This document shows, one piece after another, positions 1-11,505 of a stretch of 64,000 nucleotides of DNA (its first letter is position 1; each line of letters begins with the position of its first letter). Source of the stretch: Theobroma cacao (lineage: Eukaryota > Streptophyta > Magnoliopsida > Malvales > Malvaceae); contig NC_030859.1 of NCBI RefSeq assembly GCF_000208745.1, positions 9,388,376 to 9,452,375 on the forward strand, read 5' to 3'. A program made the position numbers and the translations under genes. A model generated the notes under the pieces. It had not been told where the DNA came from. It saw only the letters and a program-made list of their open reading frames with translations, and ran no database searches.

Positions 1-1042
1 GAAAATATATTGTGATTGCATTGACTATCGAATGTTAAAATTTGACAAATGCTTTCCAATTGATTTTCACTACAGTAAAAATGGATTTCGTTGTGACAAG
101 AATTTTTTTAATTTCATTGCCCTATTTTTCGTTGCAGTGAAATTCATTCTCGTTGTAGCAAGAAACTCTCGGGTGGTTGAGTAAAATGCTTTGCTGGGTT
201 TTCGCTGTAGCAAAATTCATTCTTGTTACAACGAGAAACTCTCGAGTGGTTAGCTCAAAAATTTGCCTCGAATTTTGCTATAGTGAAATTTCATTCTCGC
301 TGCAGTACCATGCTTGCCTTGCTTGGACTTTATCGTAGTTTTCACTCTATAACTTCATTGTAGATCATGAATCTTTCAATACTAAAGCATTAAATAATCA
401 AGGGTTGACTTGAGGGGTTTTTAACAAGAAATTAAGCTAAATAACATTGTTTTCAACATAAGTGCATGACGTTTTCTAAAACTTTTTGTATTGATGCTTG
501 TTCCCTTCTTATGTTCACTCATTGGGTTTATACTAACTCTTTTCAACTTCATGTTTTTTCAAATTCAGAGGTAGTTGGGACCTAGACTGAGGCGTCCATT
601 TACACTCACCTTTTGGTAGGTACCATGACATTCAGTAACTGTACCTTCACCCAAGGTTACTCCGCTAGAAGTCAATGAGTCTTTTTGCCTGTGTATATGT
701 ACACATGATGTAAATCACTCAGATATATATGTTTATTTTGATTAACGCTGCCACTATGAGTTGGCAATGGGTGACATTATTTTGGATAATATAAATGTAA
801 GTAGTTGGCTGCCATGTTATATTGTTGAAATAATTATACTTGAGAATTACGAAATATGGCATTTAAAGTGATGGATGGAATGATGAACAAGATCATATAA
901 AAAGGCTTGCTTGGGCTTAGTGGGCTATGCCTATTGAGCCCATGTGCCAATCAGGGCCCAAAAATTGGGTTGTGACATGGCCTAGTGGGCCATGCCTATT
1001 GGGTCCATGCGTCGATCATGGCTTGGGATTTGGGCTGTGACA
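1..1042 (+). mobile_element. Long group A LTR, 3' part, cut by window start
   Basis: This is the 3' portion of a long LTR of the same group as the chromovirus LTRs at 3291 and 21259. It shares the block ending in a conserved tail (GGGCTTAGTGGGCTATGCC, then a TTGGG..TGTGACA end). Positions 40-320 hold about eight imperfect copies of a TTCTCGCTGCAGCGAGAA-like palindrome. The tail is present twice, ending at 977 and again at 1042. The left part lies outside the window, so it cannot be told whether this is a solo LTR or part of a full element, and the TSD cannot be checked. No coding capacity is seen. Confidence 0.75.
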
Positions 1043-2083
1043 AGAATGGTTGTATTTCTCCTATTTTTACTTTGCAAGGTTGACCCTCTATGCATTAGGG
1101 TCGACTTTTCATGTCCAAACTTCCAAAAATTATCCCTTTTAAAGCCTAATTCCATTCTAATTCCCTTCCACAACCTCCTTGACCTTTAACTTTGAATTCA
1201 CAAGGATGAAATTAAGGTTTTTGGCTAGTCCTTGCATTTCTTAAGCTCACCAAGTTATTTATCTAATTTATCCATATAACAGAAACTACAAGTTTCACAT
1301 ATTTTGTAAATCGACTCATTTAATCTCTTAATGAATCTCTTGATTCTCTCTTTTTCATTTAGAGCCAAAAATAGGGCATACCTCAATAATTGAGTAAATT
1401 AAATGTCATAGTCTGCCACTAACATTCCAAGCATCTGCATTAGAGTTTCAAACTCTTGTGTGTTAACATCCCTCAAGCTTTCAAGCAGCAATCTATCCAT
1501 CAACGCTTGGGAAAACTCTTCCCAAGTAAATGAAGTGAAACTATGAGGTCTACAGTGTTTGATCATAGTGAACTAGATCTGCACTACCTCTAACAATTTA
1601 AAACCCATCAACTCAACTATCCAACAATTAAAGACACTTTCGAATCTTCTTTGGGATTAGTACCAGTAAAAAATGGGGGTCTCAATTTCATAAAATCACC
1701 TAGAGTCACCATAACATTCCCTCGATCCATCTCTTCATAAGGCTGATATTCTAGGTCCTTAGAACTAGTACCCATTAACTTATTAGGGTACTCCACTCCT
1801 ATCTCCTAAATGCCACAAATTCTTGTGTTAACCTTTGTAGTCTAGCTGCTAACTCGTCCAAGATAACATTTCCTACAATTTAATAGTTACCTCCAATTTC
1901 GTCTAAACCCATACCAACATGTCTCTCACTAACGCCTTGTTCACTAACAGGCCTAGCAAGCTTACCTCTAGACCTACTCCTCCCACGACTCTTAGATATA
2001 GAACTTCATAGTCTAATCGTAGTGTCATTTGAGGTGTCTTGCCCCCTAGTTCTCCAAGAGGTGGCTCACGTTTTAGGTGGCAT
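1043..2083 (-). pseudogene. Decayed chromovirus-type gag fragment
   Basis: Read on the minus strand, a gag start context at 2083 (M-P-P-K-T, then a stop where the intact-looking gag at 6145 has R-A) is followed by a degraded capsid region. Pieces such as LRDxxTQEFETLMQ and DYDI-FTQ-L-RYAPYL are recognisable between about 1780 and 1330 and match the gag at 6145-7290. Gag forms the nucleocapsid of the retrotransposon particle. The reading frame is broken many times and no pol is present. Its 3' side is cut by the LTR that ends at 1042. The leader between primer site and start is about 200 bases, as in the element at 3291. The assignment is by eye. Confidence 0.6.
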
Positions 2084-2280
2084 CTCGAACCTAGATAGTA
2101 ACAATAACCTTTCAAATTCACATCAATGTTTTTTAGTAAAAATGGCTTACTAAAACTTGGGAGCTTATGCAGCCTCTAATCCATATTCCGTGTTATAGTC
2201 ACGAACCATGGATAAGACCTTACACTAGTCCCGACACTCTACTCACAAACTCTAGAATTACTGGGACTCTTCTAAACCTA

Positions 2281-2295
2281 GGGATTTGATACCAA
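2281..2295 (-). other. Primer binding site, initiator-Met tRNA type, minus strand
   Basis: On the minus strand this reads TTGGTATCAAATCCC, a variant of the TGGTATCAGAGC site used by many plant Gypsy elements. It directly follows an LTR end (ACAACA) and precedes the gag start at 2083. Confidence 0.7.
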
Positions 2296-2657
2296 TGTTG
2301 TAATGGCCTTCTCCTACAATCGTTATCGGTGCACAAGTCATGTAGGCTAGCTCACACAACTTGGCAAGCTTTATAAATATTTTTACTTTACCAATATTTT
2401 CCTTTCCTTTTATCATCCTTACTACTCCAATTAATCTTATTAGACACCAATACGTTTATATCACCAATAATATGCACCAAAATAATAATAACTAAAATTC
2501 ATCACCACACTTCAAATATCATACTAGAAATTACCAAGCATTAGTACTAAATAGCACAATTCTAAATAATTAATTTAAAACATCCAAGGGCCCCAGCCCA
2601 AAATAGTTTTAAACACATTAATTTTAAAAACGACTCAACGACTAGACAGTGGAGTGA
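2296..2657 (-). repeat. Short 5' LTR of the minus-strand chromovirus fragment
   Basis: On the minus strand this LTR ends in ACAACA next to the primer site. The Athila insertion at 2658 falls two bases before its probable start. Joining 2653-2657 to 52917-52918 gives a TGTCACTCC start, so the LTR would be about 364 bp. That is far shorter than the 2.6 kb LTRs of the other chromovirus here. The start is inferred, because the partner LTR of this element is not in the window. Confidence 0.55.
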
Positions 2658-3290
2658 TGTCAGTTAAAATTTTACTACGCAAGTATACGTATCGAATAGA
2701 TAGTATACAAACAAGCAAAGTATCCGTCTCACAGAGAATTGATCTAAAATTTTACTAAGTACTAAAATTAGAACAATTTAATCTTATCTAAACAGTCAAT
2801 ATCAAATAATTGAATAAATTAGCTAAAAATAATTAACCAAAATTTAAGTTAAAAAAAATTAAAATAATAATAACTTAGGTAAAAATCAAATCAAACAAGC
2901 TTAGGATTATAATATCCCTCACACTTCATCTAAGCTTACATCTCTTCCTTAACTTATTTTAATGGGTTGAATTGCTAATCTAGAGTCTTCAATTATTTAT
3001 AAGGGTCTCTCGACTCATCTTCTAAAAATATCTATTTTAACCAAAACACTATATTCTTATGTGAATTGAAATTAAAATAGACTCATTAAGTTCAAGCTAT
3101 AATCTGGCTACATATGGCTTATAAATATATCCTTATCCTATATGCAAATCAATTAATATGATCATATGCTATCCTAATTTTAGTATACTTTAAACTCCTT
3201 TCCAAAGTTTGTTTAGGTTCCTAGATCATTTTAATTGGTGATCAGGCAATTAAAAGCGTTAAGAACATATTGGAATAAACAATTCAAATC
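2658..3290 (-). repeat. Athila 3' LTR, outer segment
   Basis: This is the minus-strand end of the 3' LTR. It starts TGTCAGTTAAAA on the plus strand and matches 40052-40432 plus 51880-51980 in the other LTR. The chromovirus insertion at 3291 interrupts it, and it continues at 23898. No gene is seen. Confidence 0.9.
3286..3290. repeat. TSD AAATC, left copy
   Basis: AAATC repeats exactly at 23893-23897, flanking the chromovirus. The uninterrupted host sequence (AAATCCCATTAAAGAC) is visible in the other Athila LTR near 52131, which confirms the insertion. Confidence 0.95.
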
Positions 3291-3906
3291 TGTGAAACCT
3301 CGATCTTTAGAGACACGTAACTCGAGGTGGAACTTATGTTTAAAGGTTTAATTTGAGCTAATGATGCTAGTTTTAAGTTTCTTATAATTATTTTATGTCG
3401 TTGTAGGAGTAGGATTCAAAAATAATTTCAATTGTTAAAGAAAGGTGCATAATGGGCTATTGCTCTATTTCCATATATTTCAGTTTTTCAAGCATATCTC
3501 CCACTACGAAAGTCTAAATGACATGATCTTTGGACCATTAGAAAAGTTAAGAGGCAGGGATACAACTTTGATGTTTACCACTTTGCCTAGTTTTGAAGGG
3601 AAGGTGGTCAAAATCTTTGTCAAAGTGGAAGTACTGTGCCAGAAGAACAGATTCAGACAGAACATTTGAGCGCCACGACGCTGGAAATTGAAAGTCGCGG
3701 CCATCACCATAATTTCCACAAATAACAAGTTTAGGGGGTTTTTGAAGCTAGGACTTTTGGGGGCTAATTAAGGGACCTCTTTTAGAGGATTTTGGACCTT
3801 TTCCCAATGTCAAAAGAGTAAAAGGATTGTACAAGAAAAATAGGAAGATAAGTGGCCTTGTTAAGGGCATTATTGTAATTGCATGAAGATTTAGATAAAC
3901 TTTAAC

Positions 3907-3915
3907 TATAAAAAT
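3907..3915 (+). promoter_or_regulatory. Putative LTR TATA box
   Basis: TATAAAAAT is kept at the same place in the 3' LTR (21875-21883), and TATAAATAT appears in the related solo LTR near 30575. It is likely the core promoter, with transcription starting about 30 bases downstream. This is inferred from position and conservation. Confidence 0.55.
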
Positions 3916-4894
3916 CTCATTCTTTCAGCACCTTCTTCATTTCTCTAGCAACTTTTTGTTCTCCTTCCTCCCATCTCACGTTTCTCTCCTCTTTCATGAA
4001 AGCTTCTCTCAAGCTTCCATCACTCTCTCAAACTAACCTCAATTTTCGTGCTTTACACACCCTGTTGCAGGGTTTTTCAACTCTTTTATTCCTTCACCTT
4101 AAACAAACCCTTAAAAATCTTTCTTCAATACTTTCTCTCACTAGCTAAACTTTGTAGAGAGGGAAAGGTTTCATGATAGCTTGAGGACTCTTAGGAAGAA
4201 ATTTCATTACAATCCACCGAAGTGAGTGATGAATTAGGACTGGTTTTAAGTTATTGATAAAGGCTAATAATTAGAGTTATGAATTGTGTATTGTTGAAGT
4301 TGTTTATCTATTTCTGGTGTTACTAAAGTAAAGAACTGAATAGCCAATCAAATGGTAATGGAAGATAAATAGGAAGGGCTAGTGAAGCTTGATTTGGGGA
4401 AAATAGCTTTTGGAGTGATATTAATGTAAATTGGATTGGCTGTGATGTTTTGGTGCGTGATAGGTTCCAACGAGGCCCTCAGCCCCATTTGGACCATTAG
4501 GGAAGTTAGAGTCGATTAAAGGTTTAACAAATAAAGGTGAGTGAACTTGCATAAAATGTTTTGGGATATACATATACATGTTTGATTGAATCCCCCTAAA
4601 ATGTTTTATTGGTTTTTATTCAAAACTCGTATGGGAACAAGCCCTTATGAAATGTTTTTATATTATCAAATTGATAGTGTGATGAATCCATACGTTTCTG
4701 CATAATGTTGATATATATATATATACCATTGTGTGACAAATGCAACCGTGCATGTGCGGGGTGAGTGTGCACTTGCCGGTGATGACGATGGCGAGGGAGA
4801 TGGATGGTGATACTGCTTGTGTGCACGATGCGGGGGGATGCATACAATGCATTAACTGTGCATGATGTGAGGGGATGCACACGATGACTCTAGC

Positions 4895-5095
4895 TATGTG
4901 CACGATGTGGGGGGATGCACATGAGCTGGGTGAGATGGGATGTCTAGTTATGTGCATGATGTGGGGGGATGCACATGAGCTGGGTGAGATGGGATGTCCG
5001 GCTATGTGCACGATGTAGGGAGATGCACATGAGCTGGGTGAGATGGGTGTCTGGCTATGTGCACGATGTGGGGGGATGCATATGAGCCGGATGAG
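4895..5095 (+). repeat. 54-bp tandem repeat within LTR
   Basis: About 3.5 to 4 units of 54 bp built on GTGCACGATGTGGGGGGATG and GAGCTGGGTGAGATGGG. The 3' LTR has the matching array at 22880-23070 with one unit shortened, and reverse copies of the motif lie at 44360-44600. Confidence 0.8.
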
Positions 5096-5924
5096 ATGTG
5101 GTGGTATACTAATTGATAAAGCTTAAGTATATGTGTATGCAATATAAAGATCATGATTATAATATGTGATTAAACGGCATGATGAATTTTGAAAATTTCC
5201 CATTTACTTGTAAATTGATTTTATAGCAGCGAGAAATATTATGTTTGTACTGCCTTGCTTGGATGATTGTTGAAAATTTCCTCTCTTTCCAATCTCGTGC
5301 TGAATATGGTTCTTTCATCATTAAATGATTTAATAACCAGGGGTTTAATGGAGGGATTTTAATAAGAACTTGAACTAAGTTGTATTATTTTCAAATAAGT
5401 GCATCATGATCATCAACTTTCCTTATCGTTGCTTGTTCCCTTCTTATGTTCACTCACTAAGTTTGTACTCATTGTTTTCAACTTCATGTTTTCAAACCAG
5501 GAGGCAGTTGGAACCTAAGTCAAGGAGTCTACATAGTTTCGTCTCCTTGGTAAGTATGTTGGCATTCAGTAGCCGTCCCTTCACCTTGGGCACTCTTCTA
5601 GAAGCCGAGAGTCATTTTTGTTTGTAAATACGTACATGTAATGTAAAGTACTAAGATGCATGCCTTAGACCATATATGTATATTTTGATTGGTAGCCATC
5701 ATGAGTGGCGATGGTTAATATTAATTTGGGTTAATATAAATTCAGTTTCGATTGCTATAGTTTATTAGTAAATTACCTGAAGTGTAGAATTATGAGATGA
5801 AATTCTCAGAATAATTGATGGGATGATGAGCAGGATTACATAAATAGGCTTGCTTGGGCTTAATGGACTACGTCCATTGAGTCCATACATCGATCACAGC
5901 TCGAAAATTAGGTCATGAGAAAGT

Positions 5925-5937
5925 TGGTATCAGAGCC
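5925..5937 (+). other. Primer binding site (initiator-Met tRNA type)
   Basis: TGGTATCAGAGCC begins 5 bases after the 5' LTR and is the standard complement of the plant initiator methionine tRNA 3' end used to prime minus-strand DNA. Confidence 0.9.
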
Positions 5938-6144
5938 CTAGGTTGTCTAGGTCCTAGGACTTCCTTTTGTTGGTCTAGTGGAGTGTTGGGTCTTTATGTG
6001 GAAACTTCGGTTGTGAAGTGTGAACTGCGGCACATTTTACAAGCAAGGGACCACATAGACTTTCTATCTTGGAAACCACCTTTTTCCCTTAAATATGGTT
6101 ATAAATGTGTTTAACAACAGGTGTTTGCTTTTATCTTGGTAAGA

Positions 6145-7600
6145 ATGCCGCCTAAGACACGAGCCGCCTCAAGACGGATGGGGGAGCAAGATGCTTCTAA
6201 TGAGATGATAGATAGGCCACAAGCATCCACCCTTAGGAGGCGTGGTATACGTGGCAGAGCCACTAGGCCAGTGAGGGTGGATACACTTATAGGTAGATGA
6301 GATGAGGGACAGTCTTCGAGTTATGTGGATAGACAACCAACTAGGGGCATTACCATCGAGGACTTGGCTACAGGCTTGCAAGGAGTTAATCGGTTTGTAG
6401 AGATGATGGTAGCCCTTATGGACGATATACATAGGATAATGGAGGGGAGACCTACAGTACAAGAATCCCTTAGTTCCCAAGGGCATGCCGATCGCCAACA
6501 TCTTGAGGTCGAGAGGGGTCATTTAGAGATTTCTTTTCCTAATTTTCTCAAGCTTAAGCCTCCATCATTTTCAGGGTTTGATGCATCAGAGAAACCCTAG
6601 ATTTTCTTAGATAAGATGGAGAAAATCTGTGAGGCCCTGGGATGCTATAGTATTAGATCAATCAAGCTTGTTGCCTTCCAATTAGAATACATGGCACAAG
6701 AGTGGTATAGCTCCTTACGTAGAGGTAGGCCAACAGATGTAACGCCATTGACTTGGAAGGAGTTTAGTACAACCTTCTTAGATTGATTCTTATCGCTCAG
6801 TGTAAGTAATGCACTAGCTAGGGAGTTTGAGGCACTAATACAAACCCTAAGTATGATGGTGTCGAAATATGACATCAAATTCACACAATTGGCCCAGTAT
6901 GCGCCCTATCTAGTTTTTACTGAGGAGACGAAGATTCCAAGGTTTGTGGATGGGCTAATGGAGCCATTGTTTAAAGCTGTGGCATCCCGAGATTTCAATA
7001 CCTACTCCGCAGTAGTGGATTGCGCTCAACGGATTGAGATAAAGACCAATGAGAGTAAGGCTATGAGGGATAGAGCAAACAAGGCCAAGATAGAGGGTTA
7101 TCAAGGTCACAGAGATTTCAGCAGTGGTATTTCATCTTCTAGCCGTCAGGGTCCACAAAGGGACTCACGATTCCCCAAAAGGGGAGTGACGTCACTAGTG
7201 TTAGCGTTGGATCAAGGCAGTAAACTTTTAATGGAGGAAGGCAGCAAGATTCTAGACAGGGTAGTCAAGTTATCCACACTTTTGTAATACTTGTGGGAGA
7301 CGACATAGTGGACGATGCTTACGTACTATGAGAGTTTGTTATGGGTGCGTAAGAATTGCCCGATGGCTCATCAATCACAAGGTTCTACTTGCAGCTTGAC
7401 CTAGCCAGCTTTGTCTGCTCTTTCAGTTGCAGCCTCATCTGATCGAGAGGTTAGTGGATCAAGAGGTAAAGGTGCTGTTACTTCCTCTTAGGGCAAGCTT
7501 TCTAGGTCTAAACGTCAGAGTTCCACCAGTAGAGGCCAATCGAGGGTATATGCTTTAACACCCTAAGAGTATGCTTTAACACCCTAAAAGGCCTAAACAT
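6145..7600 (+). pseudogene. Chromovirus gag (broken)
   Basis: Gag forms the particle that packages the retrotransposon RNA. The start at 6145 (MPPKTRA) fits the family and lies about 210 bases after the primer site. The capsid region is clear from about 6540 to 7080: PPSFSGFD, a LDKMEKI segment, the EWYSSL stretch and [11 protein letters not shown], ending in a region rich in R, S and Q. A zinc-knuckle area starts near 7283 (CNTCGRRH, then CYGC), but frameshifts break it. In-frame stops occur at 6298 (TGA), 6598 (TAG) and 6784 (TGA). The last two stand where relatives appear to have Q and R codons, so C-to-T change explains them. No intact product is possible. Confidence 0.85.
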
Positions 7601-8020
7601 CCAATGTAGTGGTTTCAGGTATTCTTTCTGTTTGTAATATGGATGCTCGAGTATTGTTTGATCTTGGTGCTACCCATTCTTTTTATTTCTCCATGTTTTG
7701 CACTTCGTTTGGGTAAGGATCGTGTTAGGAGAGAAGAACAATTGGTGGTGTCTATTCCTTTAAAGGAGGTATTTGTGGCTGAATGGGAATATGAATCCTG
7801 TGTAGTTCAAGTCAAGGACAAAAACACATTGGTAAATCTAGTGGTGTTAGACACCTTAGATTTTGATGTGATCTTGGGAATGGATTGGCTATCACCCTGT
7901 CATGCCAGTGTAGATTGTTACCATAAACTGGCTAGACTTGATTTCCCGATGAACCCTCATTTATTATTCAAGGGGATAAGAGCAATGCTCCAACCAATTT
8001 GATATCTATCATGTCTACTG
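7601..8020 (+). pseudogene. Chromovirus aspartic protease (broken)
   Basis: This is a retropepsin that would cut the gag-pol polyprotein. The active-site strand reads FDLGATHSF at 7656-7682, with the usual T of D-T/S-G replaced by L. A later stretch in another frame contains the conserved LDFDVILGMDWL motif (about 7855-7890), as in plant Gypsy proteases. A frameshift separates the two, so the enzyme is inactive as read. It follows gag directly and precedes RT. Confidence 0.82.
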
Positions 8021-8100
8021 GAAGGCTATTAAGATAGGGTTGTCAAGGTTACTTGGCTGTTGTGAGGGATACTCAAGCGAAGGTTGGAGATATAGGCTAA

Positions 8101-9133
8101 GTGTCGGTAATGAATGAGGTTATGGATGTATTTCCCAAAGAACTACCAAGTTTACCTCTTGAGCAAAAGATTGAATTTTGTATAGATTTGATTCCCGACA
8201 CTAGACCCATATCCATACCCCCATACCGAATGGCACCGATGGAGCTTAAGGAACTTAAGGATCAGTTGGAGGATTTGTTAGATAAAGGCTTTATTCGCCC
8301 CAACGTCTCACATGGGGAGCACCGGTGCTATTTGTAAAGAAGAAAGATAGGTCACTTAGATTATGTATTGACTACCGACAACTTAATAAAGTAACGATGA
8401 AGAATAAGTACCCTTTTCCAAGAATAAATGATTTATTTGATCAGCTACAAGGGGCACAATGTTTGTCTAAGATAAATCTATGATCTGGGTACCATCAGCT
8501 GAGGATAAAAAATGAGGACATACCTAAGACTGCATTTCGAACAAGATATGGGCATTATAAATTCTTGGTGATGTCATTCGGGCTTACTAATGCCCCTGCG
8601 GCCTTTATGGATTTGATGAACGGAGTGTTCAAGCCCTATTTGGATAAGTTCATGGTGGTGTTTATTGATGACACATTGATCTACTCGAAGAGTCGAGAGG
8701 AGCACAAGCAGCATCTTAAGATAGTGCTCTAAACTTAGAGTGAACATCGATTGTATGCCAAGTTCTCCAAGTGTGAGTTTTGGCTTGAAAGTGTCGCATT
8801 CTTAGGACATGTGGTTTCCAAGGATGGGATACAAGTCAACCCAAAGAAAGTTAAGGCAGTGAAAAAGTGGCCAAGGCCAGCATTAGTTACAGAGATTAGA
8901 AGCTTTTTGGGTTTGCCTGGCTATTATCGTCATTTTGTGAAGGACTTCTCCAAAATAGTCTCCCCTCTAACCAAGCTGACATGTAAAGATACAAAATTTG
9001 AGTGGTCAAATGCTTGTGAGGATAGCTTTAAGAAACTTAAGGCATGTCTCACCACAGCTCCAATATTAAGCCTACCGCAAGGCACAGGGGGTTATACGGT
9101 ATTCTGTGATGCATCGTAAGTTGGTTTAGGTTG
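8101..9133 (+). pseudogene. Chromovirus reverse transcriptase and start of RNase H
   Basis: The RT copies element RNA into DNA. Visible motifs in order are [34 protein letters not shown], the SGYHQL box, [20 protein letters not shown] and the catalytic FIDD at 8661-8672. The thumb region [11 protein letters not shown] follows. The RNase H start (FCDAS, then VGLGCVL) reaches 9133, where the Copia element begins. Stops interrupt it: TGA replaces R just before SGYHQL (near 8479), and TAA and TAG lie near 8730. There is also a frameshift at about 8310 (NVSHGEHRC against expected [10 protein letters not shown]). The catalytic aspartates remain. Confidence 0.9.
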
Positions 9134-9138
9134 TGTAT
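9134..9138. repeat. TSD TGTAT, left copy
   Basis: It matches 19322-19326 exactly. Removing the Copia element and one TSD copy rejoins the chromovirus RNase H reading. Confidence 0.95.
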
Positions 9139-10240
9139 TGTTGGCTCCATTAGTTTTTGATGATAATAAAGTATTCCCATTCATTTGTGTCTAATGCCTT
9201 TACTTAAGTGTGCAGGAAAATCAATGTATAAAATTAATAAATCAATCTTTCAAAGTGTATATCAAAAGAAAAAGGAGATAAAAATAATTAGACATGACTG
9301 CTTGATAAAAAGGGAAGCTCATTAGTTGAATTAGGAAGAATGTTGGTTGGCCAAGATTCAAATTACAGAAATGGCGGGCTGAAGAATATTGAGAAATATA
9401 ACCAACTTAGTTGACCAAGAAATGAGCCAGTCGACTAAGTGCTTATTGCCAGAACTGCTAGAGACAGGGAGCAGAAAACAGAGACAACTTAGTCAACTAA
9501 GATATCGGTTAGCCGACTAAGAGCATTCTGCCTGCAAGTTTGAAAGCTGCACTAAAGGACAAAGTAACGGCTAGAACCGACTCCCAACTATCTCTAATAG
9601 CTAGAAAACTGTCAAACTACCATCAGAGTTGTTTCTCCAAGTATGAAAGAGTTCTCCAACAATTAGAAATCATCTTTTGGAAGTTTTGGAAGAGATTAGA
9701 GTCACAAAGAGCTAAAAAACCTGAAAATTCTCTCTTCACCTCATTGCACTTAAATGCCCATCTTTTGTGCTTATATTCTGCACTTAACCTTGTACCATTT
9801 AGATCAACTTGTGATCATAGGTACTTTCTTTTAACATCTTTTCTTGTATTCTTAGAGTGAGGAAGTCACTCTTAAGTGGTTATTTCAAGCTAGGATTGCT
9901 TGAATTTGTTAAGGTTCTAACTTAGCCTTGAAAGTTAGGTGTTAGGTTTTAGTTTAGCCCGTGAAAAACTAGTGTAAAAGGTTTTTGGCTGAGCCTTGTA
10001 AAAGCCATTGTAAAGCTTGGTGAAAGCTTGTGAATTTCACCGATTTTTAGTGGATTTGTGGGAAAATCCTTGGTTAGATAATCAAGGTAGTGGACGTAGG
10101 TCTTTGACTGAACCACTCTAAATTGTTGTGCATTGTCTACTCTGTTTTTATTTTCTTTATGTTGGAAATTAGTTCCTCATCTTGTCAAGAGCCGATTTAT
10201 ACTATTCACCCCTCTCTAGCACATATTATTGGGACCAACA
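9139..10240 (+). repeat. Copia 5' LTR
   Basis: It begins TGTTGGCTCC and ends GGGACCAACA. It contains two pairs of TTAGTCGACTAA-like palindromes at 9405-9525. The TATA position reads TATGAAAG at 9642 but TATAAAAG in the 3' LTR. The small reading frame from 9540 is LTR sequence repeated at 18612, not a gene. Confidence 0.95.
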
Positions 10241-10242
10241 AG

Positions 10243-10255
10243 TGGCATCAATGCT
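10243..10255 (+). other. Degenerate primer binding site of Copia element
   Basis: TGGCATCAATGCT stands two bases after the LTR and resembles the TGGTATCAGAGC methionine site with a few changes. Confidence 0.6.
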
Positions 10256-10298
10256 AGTTCCCTATTCTTAAGGCTTAACATCCATAGGGAGGACCCAA

Positions 10299-11505
10299 AT
10301 GGCTCTCTAAAAATCAATAGTGGTTGAGGGACAATCAACAAACATACCACCTCTATTTGATGGCTCTAATTACCTTTATTAGAGCACTAGGATGTCAATT
10401 TATATTAGAGCTATAGATTATGAAATGTTGATGTCATAATTGATGGACCCTTCATGCTCTCAACTTTGAATGTGGTGACAAATGAGTTGATGCCTAAGCC
10501 AAGGTCTGAATGGGTAAAGGCTGAGACTAAGAAAGTTCAAGTAAATTTTAAGGCCATCAACACATTGCATAGTGCCTTGACCCCCACTGAATTTAACAAA
10601 GTCTCAAGCTGTACAATAGCTAAACAAGTGTGGGAGAAACTTAGAATAATCCATGAAGGGACTTCTCAAGTCAAGGAGTCCAAAATTGCCCTCTTGACAC
10701 ATAACTATGAAATGTTCAAAATGGAGCCTGGTGAAGACATCATCAGTATGTTTGATAGGTTTACAAACATCACAAATAAATTGAGTCAGCTAGGCAAGCC
10801 TATCCCTGAACATGAATTAGTAAAGAGACTGCTTAGAAGTCTACCAAAAAATTGGAAGCCTAAAGTGACTGCAATCCGAGAGGCAAAAGATCTAAATGTT
10901 ATCACCTTAGATGAGATTTGTGATTATCTCCTTACTCATGAGCTGGAGCTTAAAGAGGAAGAAGAAGAAGATAGGAGGGAGGCAAAGGAAAAAAAAAGAG
11001 CATTGCATTTAAAGCCAGCATCCTTGAAGAAGAGCTGGAAGAGTTGTCATGCGATAATGATGAAGAGTTAGCTCTGGTTGCAAGAAAATTAAGAAAGCTT
11101 ATGGGCAGAAGAAACCGAAGACTAGTTAGAAGAGGCTTTATAACAGATCAAAGTGCTTCATGAAAAATCAGAAACAAGAATGACTCCAACAAAAAGGAGG
11201 AGTTGATATGCTAGAAGTGCAAGAAACTTGACCACTTCAAGTCTGAATGTCCATCGCTGAAGGATGAGACTCCAAAGAAAAATAAGAAATCCAAGAAAGC
11301 AATGGTAGCAGCTGCATGGTCGGATAGTGACACATCAAGCTCTGAAGCTAAAGATGAAAAATCTGAGGAAAGAGCAAACCTATGTCTGATGGCACGGGAT
11401 GATGAAACAGAGGTATCCTCATCCCCCTGCATTAATTCTTTTGATGATTTACAAGATGAGTATGAGTGCTTTTATGATGAATTTGAAAAAGTTTTCTCAA
11501 AATAA
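10299..11505 (+). pseudogene. Copia gag, UBN2 type (broken)
   Basis: The N-terminus (PPLFDGSNY, then MSIYIRA) starts at 10299 in one frame with several stops and moves to another frame near 10450. The long central part (10454-11071) holds the UBN2 gag signature: VWEKLRIIHEGTSQVKESK, then LTHNYEMF. An acidic and lysine-rich tail follows. A zinc knuckle around 11209-11250 (C-x2-C-x4-H-x4-C, KLDHFKSEC) contains a stop inside it. The reading goes on in a third frame to 11505 with a Ser/Asp/Glu-rich segment. Gag would form the particle shell and bind RNA. At least two frameshifts and several stops disable it. Confidence 0.82.

Larger units (their letters stand above)
3291..5920 (+). repeat. Chromovirus 5' LTR
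   Basis: The 2630-bp LTR begins TGTGAAACC and ends GGTCATGAGA, aligned with GGGTTGTGGCA in the 3' copy; the terminal CA is mutated here. It contains a TATA box at 3907, a donor-like GTGAGT at 4222, a TA microsatellite at 4711 and 54-bp tandem repeats at 4895-5095. Small His- or Cys-rich reading frames across the repeats are by-products of the repeat and not genes. Confidence 0.95.

Noticed and set aside
4620..5011. His/Pro-rich reading frames on the minus strand
   Set aside because: They run across the GTGCAC-rich 54-bp repeats of an LTR; the same frames appear at 22766-23130, 31312-31563 and 44270-44649 as repeat by-products.
4895..5095. Possible CRISPR-like array
   Set aside because: The 54-bp units are directly adjacent with no unique spacers and lie in a plant retrotransposon LTR.
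5925..5937. tRNA gene at the methionine-like sequence
   Set aside because: Only the primer complement is present, with no cloverleaf; the same holds for 2281-2295 and 40028-40046.
9540..9860. 106-residue open frame, repeated at 18612-18941
   Set aside because: It lies wholly inside the Copia LTRs and shows no domain; it is repeated only because the LTRs are.
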